Assembly (NCBI GenBank): GCA_034189865.1
Contig: JAXHTV010000011.1
Location: 1 to 64,000 of the forward strand
DNA: 64,000 nt
Reading direction: 5' to 3'
Source of the DNA: Pseudomonadota bacterium
GTDB taxonomy: Bacteria; Pseudomonadota; Gammaproteobacteria; UBA5335
Part shown: in pieces, positions 32,940 through 43,125 of the stretch
How positions within the stretch are numbered: the stretch's first letter is position 1
How the letters are laid out: each line of letters begins with the position of its first letter
Notes under the pieces: generated by a model
The model's database searches: none
What the model was told of the DNA's origin: nothing
Seen by the model: the letters and a program-made list of their open reading frames with translations, nothing else
Translations under genes and position numbers: made by a program

Positions 32940-33207
32940 CTTCATGGATCCAGCCATTGGCCTTCGCGGTACTCAGAAATTCAATCACGTCGGCCTGCAG
33001 GTCGACATCCGGAAAGGCGTGTTGCAAATTCGAGATGATTTCCGCTTCGGTCAGGCTGCCGTCGCAACGTTTGAGAATTTCGGCTGCGCTCGGGTTCAAG
33101 CGCACCATGCCTTCGGGATAAAGCAATACATGGCTGTCCTGCGCCGGTTCCCACTGTAAGCGGTAGCCGGGCCGAAGGCCGATTCGATGGTCAGGGCTTG
33201 CGGGCAT
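32932..33207 (-). CDS. pqqD: PQQ biosynthesis peptide chaperone PqqD
   Basis: A 91-residue winged-helix RRE-type chaperone that binds PqqA and presents it to PqqE. Family features are [36 protein letters not shown] and the C-terminal helix pair [21 protein letters not shown], which match known PqqD. Start is ATG 33207, 17 bases after the pqqC stop; the upstream frame extension covers pqqC and is spurious. Overlap with pqqE indicates coupled translation. Length is normal for the family. Confidence 0.95.
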   Translation of the reverse strand: MPASPDHRIGLRPGYRLQWEPAQDSHVLLYPEGMVRLNPSAAEILKRCDGSLTEAEIISNLQHAFPDVDLQADVIEFLSTAKANGWIHEDG

Positions 33208-33224
33208 AGGCGTCCGGACGGTTT

Positions 33225-33959
33225 CTAGTCGTCCACATTGAAGTAGGGCGGCATATTCAAGCAGTAGGCCATGTACATGGCATCTAGCATGGTCCAAAGG
33301 ACATCCAGCTTGAACTGCAAAATCTGTAGGGCCCGTTCCTGGTGTTCGCGGGTGTGGAAGTACTCCAACGTAAAGGTCAGACCATGGTCCACGTCGCGAC
33401 GCGCTTCCTTTAGGCGGTTGCGGAAGTACTGCAGACCTTCCTGATCGATCCACGGGTAGTGTTCGGGCCAGGTATTCAGCCGCTCCTGGTGGATCTTCGG
33501 CGCGAACAGTTCGGTCAGTGAAGAGCAGATGCCTTCCTGCCAACGGGCTCGGCGGACGAAATTCACATAGGCATCGACGGCAAAGCGAACGCCCGGCAAC
33601 ACGTGCGTTTGGGATTCCAGTTCTTCCCTGCTCAAGCCAACCGCTTCGCCCAGGCGGATCCAGGCCTCAATGCCGCCTTCATCGCCTGTGCGTCCGTCAT
33701 GATCGAGTATGCGTTGAATCCATTCCCGCCGAATCTCGCGATCGGGGCATTTCGCTAGCAATGCGGCATCTTTCAGCGGGATATTGATCTGATAGTAAAA
33801 GCGGTTGGCGACCCAGCCTTGTATCTGCTCCCGGTTGAGCTGGCCCGTGGCCATTTGGCTTTGAAACGGATGGTAGATGTGATAACGCCGCTCCAGCGCG
33901 CGCAAGTGTGCTTCGAATTCTTCCCGCGTCCAGGGTTGGGTTTCGCTGGCCAGTGTCAT
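33225..33959 (-). CDS. pqqC: Pyrroloquinoline-quinone synthase PqqC
   Basis: A 244-residue cofactor-independent oxidase that carries out the final ring closure and eight-electron oxidation yielding PQQ. Family motifs are [55 protein letters not shown] and the late [29 protein letters not shown]. It begins 8 bases after the pqqB stop and is followed 17 bases later by pqqD. Length and motifs are typical, with nothing missing. Confidence 0.96.
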   Translation of the reverse strand: MTLASETQPWTREEFEAHLRALERRYHIYHPFQSQMATGQLNREQIQGWVANRFYYQINIPLKDAALLAKCPDREIRREWIQRILDHDGRTGDEGGIEAWIRLGEAVGLSREELESQTHVLPGVRFAVDAYVNFVRRARWQEGICSSLTELFAPKIHQERLNTWPEHYPWIDQEGLQYFRNRLKEARRDVDHGLTFTLEYFHTREHQERALQILQFKLDVLWTMLDAMYMAYCLNMPPYFNVDD

Positions 33960-33967
33960 GGGTGCCC

Positions 33968-34882
33968 TTACAGTGTGAAATCCATGCCGTCGTAGGCGAC
34001 TTCAATGCCTTCGCGTGCCAGTTCGGCGCGCTCGTTGGAATTCTCGTCTAATATTGGATTGGTGTTATTGATGTGTATCAATACCTTACGCGGCTTTTTC
34101 AAGGGTCGGAGCAATTCAATCATGCCGTTCGGTCCGCTCTGTGCGAGGTGACCCATCTCCGATGCCCGTTTCATTCCCACGCCGCGACGTTGCATTTCAT
34201 CGTCCGTCCAGGTGGTGCCGTCGACCAAGAGTAGGTCGGCGTTTTCCATATAGGGTAAAAGATGCGGCTCGAAGTTCCCGAGCCCAGGTGCGTAGAACGC
34301 AGATTGTCCCGTTTTTTTGTCCTCGATTTTCACGCCGATGTTGTCCCCCCAGTGGGCATCTTCCCGGTGCGGTGAATAAGGGGGGGCTTTGCTGGACAAG
34401 GGCACGGGTACGAAACGTAAACCGGCCACCTGAGGAATCTCGAATTGCGGTTGCTCCAGGTCGATCCGTTGCCAGTTGACGCCGCAGTAGTGGTTGAGCA
34501 TGCTCAAGACCGGAAAGCCGCTGGTAAGATCCTGATAGACCTGATCGGTGCAATACAGCGCTAGCGGCTGACTTGATTCCCGGAGCGTCAGAAGGCCGGC
34601 GGTATGGTCGATCTGGCTGTCCATGAGCACAACCGCCACGATGCCGGAATCCCGTTTGGCGCGGGCCGGTTGCAGTTCCGGAGTGGCGATGATCTGCTGG
34701 CGGATGTCGGGTGAGGCGTTGATCAGAACCCACTGGATTCCATCGCCGCTGACGGCAATGGAGGATTGGGTGCGGGGCGATGCCTGGATTTCCCCACGCC
34801 GATATCCGGCGCAGTTGTCGCAATTGCAGTTCCATTGTGGGAAACCGCCGCCTGCCCCTGATCCAAGGACGTGAATTCGCAT
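33968..34882 (-). CDS. pqqB: PqqB, metallo-beta-lactamase-fold hydroxylase
   Basis: A 304-residue MBL-fold protein reported to hydroxylate the cross-linked peptide-derived tyrosine in PQQ synthesis. It begins [24 protein letters not shown] and shows the conserved [17 protein letters not shown] metal motif, the acidic [11 protein letters not shown] segment and the C-terminal [12 protein letters not shown] motif, in which H-x-N-N-T-N-P is a PqqB signature. A perfect 11-bp hairpin lies between pqqA and this gene, about 45 bases upstream of its start, as often seen where pqqA is expressed in excess. Confidence 0.96.
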   Translation of the reverse strand: MRIHVLGSGAGGGFPQWNCNCDNCAGYRRGEIQASPRTQSSIAVSGDGIQWVLINASPDIRQQIIATPELQPARAKRDSGIVAVVLMDSQIDHTAGLLTLRESSQPLALYCTDQVYQDLTSGFPVLSMLNHYCGVNWQRIDLEQPQFEIPQVAGLRFVPVPLSSKAPPYSPHREDAHWGDNIGVKIEDKKTGQSAFYAPGLGNFEPHLLPYMENADLLLVDGTTWTDDEMQRRGVGMKRASEMGHLAQSGPNGMIELLRPLKKPRKVLIHINNTNPILDENSNERAELAREGIEVAYDGMDFTL

Positions 34883-34926
34883 GGCTTGCTCGGCCCGAGT
34901 GGGCTCATTGAGGGTCCGTTAAACGG

Positions 34927-34969
34927 CGACGGCCCGGAACATGCAGTTTTAGCGTGCGCCGGGCCGTCG
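34927..34969 (-). terminator. Attenuator-like hairpin between pqqA and pqqB
   Basis: CGACGGCCCGG (34927-34937 plus strand) and CCGGGCCGTCG (34959-34969) are perfect 11-base arms with a 21-base loop. In the pqq transcript the stem lies 24 bases after the pqqA stop and 44 bases before pqqB. There is no T-run, so it more likely limits read-through or stabilises a short pqqA transcript, giving more precursor peptide than enzyme. Confidence 0.6.
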
Positions 34970-34992
34970 GTAGGGTTTGTCGATCAGCCGGC

Positions 34993-35067
34993 TTAGCGGT
35001 TGAAGATGTACATGGTGACTTCGAAACCCAGTCGTATGTCCTGATAGGCGGGTTTGGTCCAGTTCAT
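34993..35067 (-). CDS. pqqA: PQQ precursor peptide PqqA
   Basis: A 24-residue peptide starting [20 protein letters not shown] and ending IFNR. The E16-V-T-M-Y20 core is invariant in PqqA: Glu and Tyr are joined by PqqE to form the PQQ skeleton. It is preceded by AAGGAAAGGA about eight bases before the ATG and followed by the TAA stop. Too short for ordinary gene callers but unmistakable in its position ahead of pqqB, pqqC, pqqD and pqqE. Its promoter should lie in the 160 bases shared with divergent argB. Confidence 0.97.
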   Translation of the reverse strand: MNWTKPAYQDIRLGFEVTMYIFNR

Positions 35068-35200
35068 CGGTTTTATCCTTTCCTTTTAGGTGTCCGTATC
35101 GTGGACACTCGGGTAAAAAGTTTGTTCCTCCGAACGCCCCATGTTACTGCCGGACGCTTCCGGTGCCAAGGTCGTCGGATGCCATTCCCGCCTATAATAG

Positions 35201-36115
<915 letters not shown>

Positions 36116-36760
36116 TTACGGCTCTGAAGAGACCATCGCCCCAGGTGCGCGAGCACCGCTTTGCAGTTCGCGAAAGCGCTGCAGGTCGGCGCCGAAGCGT
36201 TCGGAGTTGGTTTTCATTTCCGCTTTGCGAGTGGCAATGTAGCGCTCGGTGGCCTCCAGTTCGGATCGGTTCTTGCCCATGCTGGCTTCGAGGTAAGCTG
36301 GTATGTCACGATCCTTTTGGGAGTACTGCACAGCTTGAGCTTTCTGGTCAGCCAGTTTTTGCAAGATTTGGGCTCGCTGCTGTTGGGCGTAGTCGACCAG
36401 GACTTGCAGGTCGCGCAAACGGGTCTGGCGGGCATCGACAATTTCGGCTTCGCTGGCGTAGGTGCGCAGTAAGATAGCGTCTTTGCGAGCGCGCTCGGCG
36501 GCGGCCGCCTCCACTCTTTCTTGCTCGGCGAGTTCGGCCTCTGATTGCTGCGTCTTGGCTTCGAAGACTTGGACGGTGCGGCCGTGTTTGTTGATTTCAG
36601 AGCGGCGATGCTCGGCGTTCTCGGGCGGCACTCGGTCGCCATAATGAACATTGCCGTTGGCATCGACCCATTTGTACATCTTGCCGGCAGCAAATACGGG
36701 CCCGTTGCCTGAGGCAAGCAGGAAAGCGCCGATGAAGGCGATTGTTAGACGAGTGATCAT
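36116..36760 (-). CDS. DUF4124-domain exported protein
   Basis: A 214-residue exported protein. A signal peptide (ITRLTIAFIGAFLLASGNGPVFA) is followed by the DUF4124 motif GKMYKWVDANGNVHYGDRVPPENAE, a common small domain at the start of envelope proteins in Gamma- and Betaproteobacteria. The rest is a long charged helical region (QQSEAELAEQERVEAAAAERARKDA and following) that should form a coiled coil. Start ATG 36760 has AAAGGGGAA upstream; an ATG six codons earlier is less likely. Function unknown. It is convergent with argB by direct abutment. Confidence 0.85.
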   Translation of the reverse strand: MITRLTIAFIGAFLLASGNGPVFAAGKMYKWVDANGNVHYGDRVPPENAEHRRSEINKHGRTVQVFEAKTQQSEAELAEQERVEAAAAERARKDAILLRTYASEAEIVDARQTRLRDLQVLVDYAQQQRAQILQKLADQKAQAVQYSQKDRDIPAYLEASMGKNRSELEATERYIATRKAEMKTNSERFGADLQRFRELQSGARAPGAMVSSEP

Positions 36761-37013
36761 GTCGCGTTCCCCTTTCATTATCGTTATAAGGGTCGCTAGC
36801 CATTATTCTTTCGAGGCGACAAGCTCAAAGCTCACGATCGACACTGAAATAAAGTGTCCCCGTCAGAGGGCTGTCGCGTTGGGCTCTGGGGGAGCGGCGG
36901 CAACCGCTTGGCGCCTCGTTTTTTCGTACACGCCTAGGTGTTAGCGGCAGCTTCTTGAGAAAGCTTTAGCCGGACTTTCCGGATCGGTGGAATATCCGTC
37001 AAATCGGCGGGTT

Positions 37014-37655
37014 CTAAGCGCCGTATTTTCGCCGGTAGTCCTCGACGGACGCCAACATGCCGCTGTTGTCGGCCGTTTGACGCAAGTGGCTGAGTATGTC
37101 GTCCAAGTTGGCGATGCTGATCACGCCCAGGCCCAGGTTCTGTTGGACCTCCTGCACCGCCGATAACTGGTTTGGACCGCGTTCCTGGCGGTCCAGGCAG
37201 ACCACGACCCCCACGGGATCGGCACCGGCCGCTTGAATGATGTCGATGGATTCCCGCACGGCGGTACCGGCTGTCATGACATCGTCGATGATGACGACCC
37301 GGCCTTGTAAGGGGGCACCGACCAGTTGTCCGCCTTCGCCATGGTCTTTGATTTCCTTGCGGTTGAAGCACCAAGGTACGTTGCGTTGATGCCGATCCGC
37401 CAACGCGACAGCGGTGGCTGAAACCAACGGGATGCCCTTGTATGCCGGTCCGAACACCATATCGAATTCCAGGTCCGACGCCATCAGGGCATCGGCGTAA
37501 AAACGGCCCAGACGCGCGAGAGCGGCGCCGGTATTGAACTCACCCGCATTGAAGAAGTAGGGGCTGATGCGGCCGGATTTTAGGGTGAACTGACCGAAAC
37601 GCAGGGCATTGCCTTCGATGGCGAAGCGAATGAATTCTTGGCGGTTGTGGGGCAT
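37014..37655 (-). CDS. pyrE: Orotate phosphoribosyltransferase
   Basis: A 213-residue PRTase forming orotidine 5'-phosphate in pyrimidine synthesis. Motifs: [20 protein letters not shown] at the N-terminus, [29 protein letters not shown] (flexible loop) and the PRPP-binding [17 protein letters not shown]. The start ATG 37655 gives the usual N-terminus ([13 protein letters not shown]); the open frame upstream to 37691 is ignored. It is divergent from the exodeoxyribonuclease III gene with about 80 bases between, the same neighbourhood seen for pyrE in many Gammaproteobacteria. Confidence 0.95.
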   Translation of the reverse strand: MPHNRQEFIRFAIEGNALRFGQFTLKSGRISPYFFNAGEFNTGAALARLGRFYADALMASDLEFDMVFGPAYKGIPLVSATAVALADRHQRNVPWCFNRKEIKDHGEGGQLVGAPLQGRVVIIDDVMTAGTAVRESIDIIQAAGADPVGVVVCLDRQERGPNQLSAVQEVQQNLGLGVISIANLDDILSHLRQTADNSGMLASVEDYRRKYGA

Positions 37656-37734
37656 GGTCGCTCGGCTTTGCGGTTGTGTGATCATGGGCACGCGTTATGA
37701 TACACGGCGACACTCGTTTTCGCTCAGGAAGCCA

Positions 37735-38502
37735 ATGCGCATCATCACTGTCAACGTCAACGGTATACGAGCCGCCGCACGCAAGGGTTTTTTCGACTGG
37801 CTGGAGCAACAACAAGCCGATGTGGTTTGCGTTCAGGAAACCAAAGCCCAGATTCATCAGCTCAAAGATCCGGTATTTCATCCGCCGGGCTATTTCGTGC
37901 ACTACCACGATGCCGTGAAACCAGGGTATAGCGGGGTGGCGTTGTACAGCCGCCGGGAGCCCGATGATCTACAGGTGGGATTGGGTTGGCCGGATGTGGA
38001 CGCGGAAGGACGTTATTTGGAAGCGCGGTTCGGCGATCTTGCAGTGGTCTCTTTATATATGCCGTCCGGTTCCTCCAGCGACACTCGGCAACAAGTGAAG
38101 TTCGGCGTGATGGATCGGTTCATGCCCTTCTTGAGGTCCCTACACGAAACGTCTCGCGACTATGTCATTTGCGGTGATTGGAATATCGCCCACAAAGCCA
38201 TCGATTTGAAGAACTGGCGTTCGAACCAAAAGAACTCGGGTTTCCTGCCGGAGGAGCGGGCGTGGATGGACGAGTTGTTCGGCCCGGCCGGATTCGTCGA
38301 TGCCTTTCGGGTCGTGAATCAAGAGTCGGATCAGTACACTTGGTGGTCGAACCGGGGGCGGGCGTGGGACAACAATGTGGGGTGGCGTATTGACTATCAT
38401 GTGGTGACCCCCGGCATGAAGGAGCGAATTCAGCACGCTGCGATCTACAAAGATCAACGCTTTTCCGACCACGCACCTTTGACTATCGACTATGCCGATT
38501 AG
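37735..38502 (+). CDS. xthA: Exodeoxyribonuclease III (AP endonuclease, EEP family)
   Basis: A 255-residue AP endonuclease/3'-5' exonuclease for base-excision repair. Catalytic segments are MRIITVNVNGIRAA (N), VVCVQETKAQ (E), YSGVALYSR, ICGDWNIAH (D and N), WWSNRGRAWDNNVGWRIDYHVV and the final FSDHAPLTIDY (catalytic D-H). The ATG 37735 follows AGGAAG. It resembles the RNase-type short ExoA group. It is followed after about 60 bases by the AmpG-like gene and may share its transcript. Confidence 0.93.
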   Translation: MRIITVNVNGIRAAARKGFFDWLEQQQADVVCVQETKAQIHQLKDPVFHPPGYFVHYHDAVKPGYSGVALYSRREPDDLQVGLGWPDVDAEGRYLEARFGDLAVVSLYMPSGSSSDTRQQVKFGVMDRFMPFLRSLHETSRDYVICGDWNIAHKAIDLKNWRSNQKNSGFLPEERAWMDELFGPAGFVDAFRVVNQESDQYTWWSNRGRAWDNNVGWRIDYHVVTPGMKERIQHAAIYKDQRFSDHAPLTIDYAD

Positions 38503-38564
38503 CCCGGCCCCGTGGCATTGTCGGCGAACCGGCTCAGTGCACGTGCCGTACATCAATAAAATCA

Positions 38565-39857
38565 ATGGCGTGCGCCGTGCGGCATGATTACCGTGAGATT
38601 CTGACCAACCCCCGCGTTGCTGCGATGTTGGCGTTGGGGTTTGCCTCGGGTCTGCCGTTGGCGTTAAGCGGTGGCACCCTGCAGGCGTGGTTGGCGACGG
38701 CGGATGTCGATATCAAGACCATCGGCGTGTTCTCCCTGGTAGGACTGCCCTACACAATCAAGTTTCTTTGGGCACCGATCATGGATCGCTATGTGCCGCC
38801 GTGGTTCGGGCGCCGGCGTGGCTGGTTGCTCTTAACGCAGTTTGCTGTGCTGACGGGCCTGGCGTTCATGGCCACGCTCTCTCCCGGTGATGCGGTGATG
38901 GCACTTGGTGCCGCGGCGTTGTGGATCGCATTTTTTTCCGCATCGCAGGACATTGTTTTTGATGCCTATCGCACGGATGTTCTGCGTCCGCCAGAGCGTG
39001 GTCTGGGGGCCGCTGTTTCGGTATTGGGCTACCGTGTCGCCATGCTGGTATCGGGTGCGCTGGCTTTGATTCTGGCCGACCAGGTCGGGTGGCAGTTGAC
39101 CTATCGTCTGATGGCGGCGGTGATGGCGTTGATGATGCTTGTCACCCTGATTTCTCCGGAGCCGGAAGGCGACAACGTGGGGCCTCGATCCCTCAAGGAG
39201 GCGGTTGTTGCGCCCCTGAGCGAATTTCTGTCACGTCCGGGGGCGTTGGCGTTGTTGGCGTTGATTGTTCTATACAAGTTTGGAGACGCTTTCGCCGGGA
39301 CACTGACCACGGCGTTCTTGATAAAAGGCGCGGGTTTTACGCCCACCGATGTGGGTGCGATCAACAAGGGTATGGGCGTATTGGCCACTTTGGCCGGCGC
39401 CCTGGTCGGTGGCAGCCTGATGGTGCGAATGGGATTGGTGCGGGCGTTGCTGCTGTTCGGCGTGCTGCAGGCGGTGACCAATTTGCTATTCGTGGGTTTG
39501 GCCGTTACGGGTAAAAACTATCCGCTGATGGTAGCGGCCATTGCGGGAGAAAACCTGGCCGGTGGCATGGGAACGGTGGCGTTCGTGGCGCTGCTGATGG
39601 CCTTATGTGACCATCGCTACACGGCCACCCAATACGCGCTGTTTACGGCGTTCGCTTCCATGGCCCGCGTGTTTATCGGCCCCCCCTCGGGTCTGGTAGT
39701 GGATGCGGTGGGTTGGGCCAACTTCTTTTCAATGACATTTTTGCTCGCTTGGCCCGGCATTTGGTTGGTTTGGCGCATGCGGGCCGTGGTCATTCGGGCG
39801 GAAGCGCGTCCCCAAGCGATGCCATCTCAAAAGGCATCGACGGTGAGCACCGACTGA
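38565..39857 (+). CDS. ampG: AmpG-like MFS permease (muropeptide transporter family)
   Basis: A 430-residue major facilitator protein with 12 predicted helices. The N-terminal GFASGLPLALSGGTLQAWLATADVDIKTIGVFSLVGLPYTIKFLWAPIMDRY is the hallmark of the AmpG group, as is FGRRRGWLLLTQ and FSASQDIVFDAYRTDVL. AmpG imports GlcNAc-anhydro-muropeptides for cell wall recycling, and in some species feeds AmpR-controlled beta-lactamase induction. None of the latter genes is nearby. It ends just 11 bases before the start of the Rieske protein gene in the same direction, so the two are probably co-transcribed. Confidence 0.9.
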   Translation: MACAVRHDYREILTNPRVAAMLALGFASGLPLALSGGTLQAWLATADVDIKTIGVFSLVGLPYTIKFLWAPIMDRYVPPWFGRRRGWLLLTQFAVLTGLAFMATLSPGDAVMALGAAALWIAFFSASQDIVFDAYRTDVLRPPERGLGAAVSVLGYRVAMLVSGALALILADQVGWQLTYRLMAAVMALMMLVTLISPEPEGDNVGPRSLKEAVVAPLSEFLSRPGALALLALIVLYKFGDAFAGTLTTAFLIKGAGFTPTDVGAINKGMGVLATLAGALVGGSLMVRMGLVRALLLFGVLQAVTNLLFVGLAVTGKNYPLMVAAIAGENLAGGMGTVAFVALLMALCDHRYTATQYALFTAFASMARVFIGPPSGLVVDAVGWANFFSMTFLLAWPGIWLVWRMRAVVIRAEARPQAMPSQKASTVSTD

Positions 39858-39868
39858 CCGAGGGACGC

Positions 39869-40234
39869 ATGTTAGAGCCGCTGCGATTATGCCGTTACGA
39901 TGAGATTGAAGACCCCGGCAGCCGAGGGTTTCATTTCGGTGATCCGTACCAGGGCGCCAAATTTTTTATCGTTCGGCGGGACAAGGAGATCTGGGCTTAC
40001 GAGAACAGTTGTCCGCACACCGGCGCCCCCATGGATTGGCAGCCTGGTCAGGTGTTGAGCCTGGACAAGTCTCTGATCCAATGTGCGTTGCACTTCGCCC
40101 AGTTTCGATTTGAAGACGGTTTGTGTCTTCACGGGCCCTGTCGGGGGCAGAATCTGGTGCCCGTTGCGATCGAGCGGCGCGGCGATGAAATTTGGCTGAC
40201 AGATGCCGTCATGCTAGAGCGTGCTGCAAACTAG
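39869..40234 (+). CDS. Rieske [2Fe-2S] domain protein
   Basis: A 121-residue single-domain Rieske protein. The cluster ligands are C48-P-H50 and C72-A-L-H75, giving the C-x-H...C-x2-H pattern; the sequences read NSCPHTGAPMDW and LIQCALHFAQFRFEDGLCLHGPC. The downstream VPVAIERRGDEIWL matches the edge strands seen in ferredoxin components of ring-hydroxylating dioxygenases and NirD-like proteins. The ATG 39869 follows AGGGA. No oxygenase or reductase gene is adjacent, so its redox partner is unknown. It follows the AmpG-like gene closely. Confidence 0.9.
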   Translation: MLEPLRLCRYDEIEDPGSRGFHFGDPYQGAKFFIVRRDKEIWAYENSCPHTGAPMDWQPGQVLSLDKSLIQCALHFAQFRFEDGLCLHGPCRGQNLVPVAIERRGDEIWLTDAVMLERAAN

Positions 40235-40385
40235 TTTGTCGGTGATGGAACTGCGGTGAAGATCGGCAGCCGATAATCGGCAAAGTGAATTTTGTGATTG
40301 TGGAGAATTACCCAGCAGCCATGATTGGATTAGCGGTACGCTACCGAGCAAGAATAGTAAAAAACCCCATGGAGCGACATCAGTA

Positions 40386-41117
40386 ATGCAGCCGGTGGTC
40401 TTGGCGCAGGGATTGTGCAAGCGGTTCGGCAGCATACGTGCAGTTTCGGATGTTAGTTTTCAGGTGGCGTCCGGGTCCATCACGGCCTTGTTGGGGGGCA
40501 ATGGCGCGGGAAAGACCACCACCATTGCCATGCTGTTGGGTTTGTTGGTTCCAACGGCCGGCCAGATCCAGATTCTTGGGGAGAATATGTTGCGCCATCG
40601 GCATCGTGTGCTGCCGCGTATGAATTTTTCCTCCCCTTATGTCGATTTGCCGCAGCGACTTACAGTGTGGGAAAACCTTTCTGTTTACTCGCGCCTGTAT
40701 GGCGTTCGTCACCGCAAAGAGCGCATTTTGGAATTGGCCGAAGAGCTCGATCTCAAGCAATTTTTGGATCGGCCGTACCGTTCTCTGTCTGCCGGTCAGC
40801 GAACGCGGGTGGCACTGGCGAAATCGATGTTGAATCAACCGGAATTGCTGTTACTCGATGAACCGACGGCGTCTTTGGACCCGGATACCGCCGACCGGTT
40901 GCGTCGCTACTTAATGGATTATCGGGATCGAACGGGTGGGAGTATGTTGCTGGCCTCGCACAATATGCGCGAAGTCGAGCAGCTGTGCGATCACGCCGTG
41001 GTGATGCGGGCCGGGGAAGTCGTCGTCGAAGGCAGCCCGGATGCGCTCATGCAGCGCTTCGGTCGCGGCGATATGGAGGCGGTTTTTTTGGACATCGCGC
41101 GAGAGGGCGCAGATTGA
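40386..41117 (+). CDS. ABC transporter ATP-binding protein (ABC-2 type exporter)
   Basis: A 243-residue ABC ATPase. Walker A is GGNGAGKTTT near residue 38, the Q-loop lies in LRVLPRMNFSSPYVDLPQRLTV-like text after it, the signature is LSAGQRTRVALAKSM, Walker B LLLLDEPTASLDPD and the H-loop LLASHNM. The N-terminal order and the C-terminal EGSPDALMQRFGRGDMEAVFL resemble exporters of the ABC-2 group (NodI/DrrA/CcmA-like). Its stop overlaps the permease start by one base, so they form a functional pair. No substrate-binding protein is present, as expected for an exporter. Confidence 0.92.
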   Translation: MQPVVLAQGLCKRFGSIRAVSDVSFQVASGSITALLGGNGAGKTTTIAMLLGLLVPTAGQIQILGENMLRHRHRVLPRMNFSSPYVDLPQRLTVWENLSVYSRLYGVRHRKERILELAEELDLKQFLDRPYRSLSAGQRTRVALAKSMLNQPELLLLDEPTASLDPDTADRLRRYLMDYRDRTGGSMLLASHNMREVEQLCDHAVVMRAGEVVVEGSPDALMQRFGRGDMEAVFLDIAREGAD

Positions 41118-41932
41118 TGGCCGTCGCATCAACGATTCTGGGATCACTCAACCGCGTCTACGCGATGCTACTGCGCTATTTGTATTTGCTTCGCGGTTCG
41201 TGGCCGCGCGTGCTGGAACAGGCCTATTGGCCGACCGTCCAGATGATCATCTGGGGCTTTATCACCCAGTTCATGGCGGGGCAGGTGACTTGGGTGGCGC
41301 AGGCGGCCGGCGTGTTCATCGCCGCCGTTTTACTGTGGGATGTGGTGTTTCGCAGTCAACTCGGCGTGTTTGTGGTGTTTTTGGAGGAGATCTACGCCCG
41401 CAATCTGGCTCAACTGTTCGTCAGTCCGCTGCGTCCTTGGGAAATGGTGGCTGGCCTGTTGTTGATCAGCATGTTGAGAACGCTTATTGGCATCGGCGCG
41501 GCCGCGCTGTTGGCCATTCCGTTTTTTGGCTATTCCATTTTCGGTTTGGGATTGCCGCTGGTGGGTTTTTTCGCCAACTTGTTGGCCTTTGGCTGGAGTA
41601 TGGGTTTGATCGTTTCCGCTTTGCTGCTGCGCTACGGCTTGGGCGCAGAGAGCATCGCCTGGGCGTCGATTTTCGCGCTGGCGCCGATCAGCGGTATCTA
41701 TTATCCCATCGAAACCTTACCGGCCTGGTTGCAACCGGTGGCCTGGTTGTTACCCACCGCCCATGTGTTTGAAGGCATGCGCAGTGTGATGTTCACGCAA
41801 ACCTTTCACTTGGCCCACATGCTTTGGGCGGTGGGTTTGAACTTGGCGTTTCTGGGTATCGGTGTGGGCGTCTTTTTATGGACCTTTCGCATCGCGCGGG
41901 AGCGGGGGCTATTGCTTCAACAAGGGGAATAA
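41117..41932 (+). CDS. ABC-2 type transporter permease
   Basis: A 271-residue membrane protein with about six helices. The ABC-2 layout shows in the first cytoplasmic-side segment RVYAMLLRYLYLLRGSWPRVLEQAYWPTVQMIIWGFI, the coupling region VFLEEIYARNLAQLFVSPLRPWEMVAGLL, and the C-terminal GIYYPIETLPAWLQPVAWLLPTAHVFEGMRSV, which is the usual ABC-2 signature before the last helix. The start ATG is coupled to the end of the ATPase gene. Lipid, polysaccharide or drug export is typical; the substrate is unknown. Confidence 0.9.
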   Translation: MAVASTILGSLNRVYAMLLRYLYLLRGSWPRVLEQAYWPTVQMIIWGFITQFMAGQVTWVAQAAGVFIAAVLLWDVVFRSQLGVFVVFLEEIYARNLAQLFVSPLRPWEMVAGLLLISMLRTLIGIGAAALLAIPFFGYSIFGLGLPLVGFFANLLAFGWSMGLIVSALLLRYGLGAESIAWASIFALAPISGIYYPIETLPAWLQPVAWLLPTAHVFEGMRSVMFTQTFHLAHMLWAVGLNLAFLGIGVGVFLWTFRIARERGLLLQQGE

Positions 41933-42045
41933 AGGTTGGCCCGAGTTGAGTTGGCGCCGGCGGTTTTGGGTTATTGGGTCACCGGTATGGCGCCGAATCG
42001 CCTTTCTCGCTTCAAGGATGCATGCGCCGAGGTTTCAGTGTCCTA

Positions 42046-43086
42046 CTAAGGCGCGGGGTTGGGGTGTTCCTTATGAATGGCTTCAATGGACTTGAGCACT
42101 TCATCGGATAGGGTCAGTTCCATGCTTTTAACGTTCGCCCGTAATTGCTCCATGCTCGTCGCACCGATGATGTTAGCCCCCAAAAATGGGCGCGAGTTGA
42201 CGTACGCCAAGGCCATTTGCGCCGGATTCAGGCCGTGCTCGCGCGCCAGTTCCACGTATGCCACGGTGGCTTTTTCGGCTTCGGCATTGGTGTAACGGCT
42301 GAAGCGTTCGAATAGCGTTAAGCGGGCTCCGGCTGGGCGCTGCCCCGCTAGATATTTTCCCGAAAGCACGCCGAAAGCCATGGGGGAGTAAGCCAATAAG
42401 GGGACGTCTTCGCGATGTACGACTTCGGCCAAGCCGATTTCAAAGGTTCGGTTGAGCAGATTGTAAGGGTTCTGAATACTGACCACCCGGGGTAAACCGA
42501 GGCGTTCGCTGACTTCCAAAAACCGCATCGTGCCCCAAGGCGTTTCGTTGGAAAGGCCGATGTGGCGGATTTTCCCCTCAGCGACCAGTTCGCCCAGCGC
42601 GGCGAGGGTTTCAGCAATGGGAACGTTGGTTTCTTCATCTCTGTGGGTGTAGCCGAGTTTGCCGAAAAAGTTGGTGCTGCGGTCCGGCCAATGGAGTTGA
42701 TAAAGGTCGATATAGTCGGTTTGCAGCCGTTTCAGACTGGTTTCGACTGCTGCTTTGATGTTTGGGCGATCAAGGCGGGGCTGGCCATCACGAATCCAGG
42801 GCAGCCAATTGGCCCGGCCTGCGACTTTGCTGGCGATAATCAATTGGTCCCGGCCGCCCCGTCGGCTGAGCCAGTTGCCAATGTAGGTCTCGGTTCGGCC
42901 CTGGGTTTCGCCTTTGGGCGGCACGGGATACATTTCCGCGGTATCGATGAAGTTGATGCCCGCCTCGAGGGCGTAATCCAGTTGCTGATGGGCCTGTTCT
43001 TCGGTGTTCTGTTCGCCGAAGGTCATCGTGCCCAGGCAAATCTCACTGACCTTCAGATCTGATCGTCCAAGTCGTCGATATTGCAT
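42046..43086 (-). CDS. tas: NADP-dependent aldo-keto reductase, Tas-like
   Basis: A 346-residue aldo-keto reductase closely matching E. coli Tas in its N-terminus (LGTMTFGEQNTEEQAHQQLDYALEAGINFIDTAEMYPVPPKGETQGRTETYIGNWL). Catalytic residues are the tyrosine in DTAEMY, the lysine in IIASKVAGR and the histidine in LYQLHWPDRS. The TIM-barrel ends with ANIIGATSMEQLRANVKS, the NADPH-binding loop. It is convergent with the ABC permease gene and follows the phosphoribulokinase gene on the same strand with a 39-base gap. Physiological substrate is unknown. Confidence 0.92.
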   Translation of the reverse strand: MQYRRLGRSDLKVSEICLGTMTFGEQNTEEQAHQQLDYALEAGINFIDTAEMYPVPPKGETQGRTETYIGNWLSRRGGRDQLIIASKVAGRANWLPWIRDGQPRLDRPNIKAAVETSLKRLQTDYIDLYQLHWPDRSTNFFGKLGYTHRDEETNVPIAETLAALGELVAEGKIRHIGLSNETPWGTMRFLEVSERLGLPRVVSIQNPYNLLNRTFEIGLAEVVHREDVPLLAYSPMAFGVLSGKYLAGQRPAGARLTLFERFSRYTNAEAEKATVAYVELAREHGLNPAQMALAYVNSRPFLGANIIGATSMEQLRANVKSMELTLSDEVLKSIEAIHKEHPNPAP

Positions 43087-43125
43087 GGCCGGTGCTCCTT
43101 GCTCGCGCGGGTTTATCGTGCGCTG

